A program made the translations under genes and the position numbers. This document shows positions 5,666 to 6,268 of a stretch of DNA of 6,268 bases, piece by piece. Numbering within the stretch: position 1 is the first letter of the stretch; every line of letters begins with the position of its first letter. This DNA comes from Mariprofundus sp. (GTDB lineage: Bacteria; Pseudomonadota; Zetaproteobacteria; Mariprofundales; Mariprofundaceae): the NCBI GenBank assembly GCA_021772845.1, contig JAJFLF010000271.1, forward strand, positions 1 to 6,268. The letters run 5' to 3'. The notes under the pieces were generated by a model. That model ran no database searches. It worked only from the letters and a program-made list of their open reading frames with translations, and was not told the DNA's origin.

Positions 5666-6268
5666 ATGAAAAAAGTACTGATTGGTGTGGCTGCATTGGC
5701 AGTTGTCATTGTTGGGGGGCTGGCATTTGTATGGTCGAACCTGGATGGTATTGTGAAAGATTCGATTCAGACCTATGGCTCTGAAGCTACCAAAACAGAC
5801 GTGCGTGTAGCCGATGTGAAGCTGGAACTCGAATCGGGTAAAGCAGCGATTAGTGGTTTGACTGTTGGTAATCCGGCTGGTTTTACAGACCCGAATATTT
5901 TTTCGCTCGGTAAAATTTCTACGAAAATTGATGTCTCTACAGTGCGTCAGAATCCAATCGTCATTGATGAGATTATCATCAGTGCAGCCTCTGTAATCTA
6001 TGAAATCAATAAAGCGGGCACATCCAATGTTGATGTGTTGAAGAAGAACCTTGGTGGCGGCAGTAGCGCAAAATCGAAACCGGCGGCAGATAAAGCTGAT
6101 GGCGGCGAAGAACTAAAAATGATTATCCGGAAACTGGTGGTTGAAGGCAGCAAAGCAAAAGTACGTATCGCAGCGCTTGGTGATGCAGAGCAGACAGTTA
6201 ACCTGCCTAGTATTCAGCTGACTGATGTTGGTAAAAAGAGCGGTGGTGCAACTGCCGCTGAAGTGGCC
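5666..6268 (+). CDS. AsmA-like envelope protein, N-terminal part (3' end outside window)
   Basis: The frame is open for all 201 codons from the ATG at 5666 to the window edge. Residues 1-3 are MKK, followed by a hydrophobic helix (about 4-23) that would act as an uncleaved inner-membrane anchor with the rest in the periplasm. The following sequence, with ADVKLELESGKAAISGLTVG (49-68), NPAGF (69-73) and IDEIIISAASVIYEINKAG (100-118), is a run of amphipathic beta strands typical of the AsmA/DUF748 type. Proteins of the broader AsmA/TamB/YhdP group form long beta grooves thought to carry phospholipids between the membranes; that role is inherited from the family and not shown here. A flexible Gly/Ser/Ala/Lys linker (about 130-149) separates two strand-rich parts. 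The remaining length and the domain end are unknown. The assignment rests on recalled family resemblance rather than catalytic residues. Confidence 0.72.
   Translation, partial: MKKVLIGVAALAVVIVGGLAFVWSNLDGIVKDSIQTYGSEATKTDVRVADVKLELESGKAAISGLTVGNPAGFTDPNIFSLGKISTKIDVSTVRQNPIVIDEIIISAASVIYEINKAGTSNVDVLKKNLGGGSSAKSKPAADKADGGEELKMIIRKLVVEGSKAKVRIAALGDAEQTVNLPSIQLTDVGKKSGGATAAEVA

Overview
The window is ordinary chromosomal DNA from a Gram-negative proteobacterium. The HtpX/Lon pair, a secreted protein with a Sec signal and an AsmA-type envelope protein all point to a cell with an outer membrane. The Lon, HtpX and methyltransferase sequences would suit a gamma- or zetaproteobacterium, but I cannot fix the lineage from sequence alone. 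There is no rRNA, tRNA, insertion sequence, integrase, CRISPR array or phage gene.

Layout. Four genes lie on the minus strand. From right to left they are lon (4560-2101), a protein-L-isoaspartate O-methyltransferase family gene (1978-1301), a small gene for an exported protein of unknown function (1257-697), and the 5' part of a membrane sensor or chemoreceptor-like gene (449-1) that runs off the left edge. Two genes lie on the plus strand: htpX (4666-5571) and the 5' part of an AsmA-like gene (5666-6268) that runs off the right edge. lon and htpX diverge from a 105-base intergenic region. The largest gene-free stretch is 450-696 (247 bases); it holds weak hairpins and one perfect short palindrome but no convincing gene.

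How the genes may work together. The middle of the window has a protein quality-control theme: Lon degrades damaged cytosolic proteins, HtpX removes misfolded inner-membrane proteins, and the methyltransferase belongs to the family that repairs isoaspartyl damage. The divergent lon/htpX region carries back-to-back matches to a heat-shock sigma-32 type -35 element, which fits stress control. The AsmA-like protein is envelope-related and follows htpX in the same direction. The sensor gene at the left edge looks functionally separate.

I looked for a new system and did not find convincing evidence of one. The items most worth checking are the lon/htpX promoter architecture, an inverted repeat placed over the predicted start of transcription of the methyltransferase gene, and the unknown exported protein encoded just downstream of that methyltransferase.
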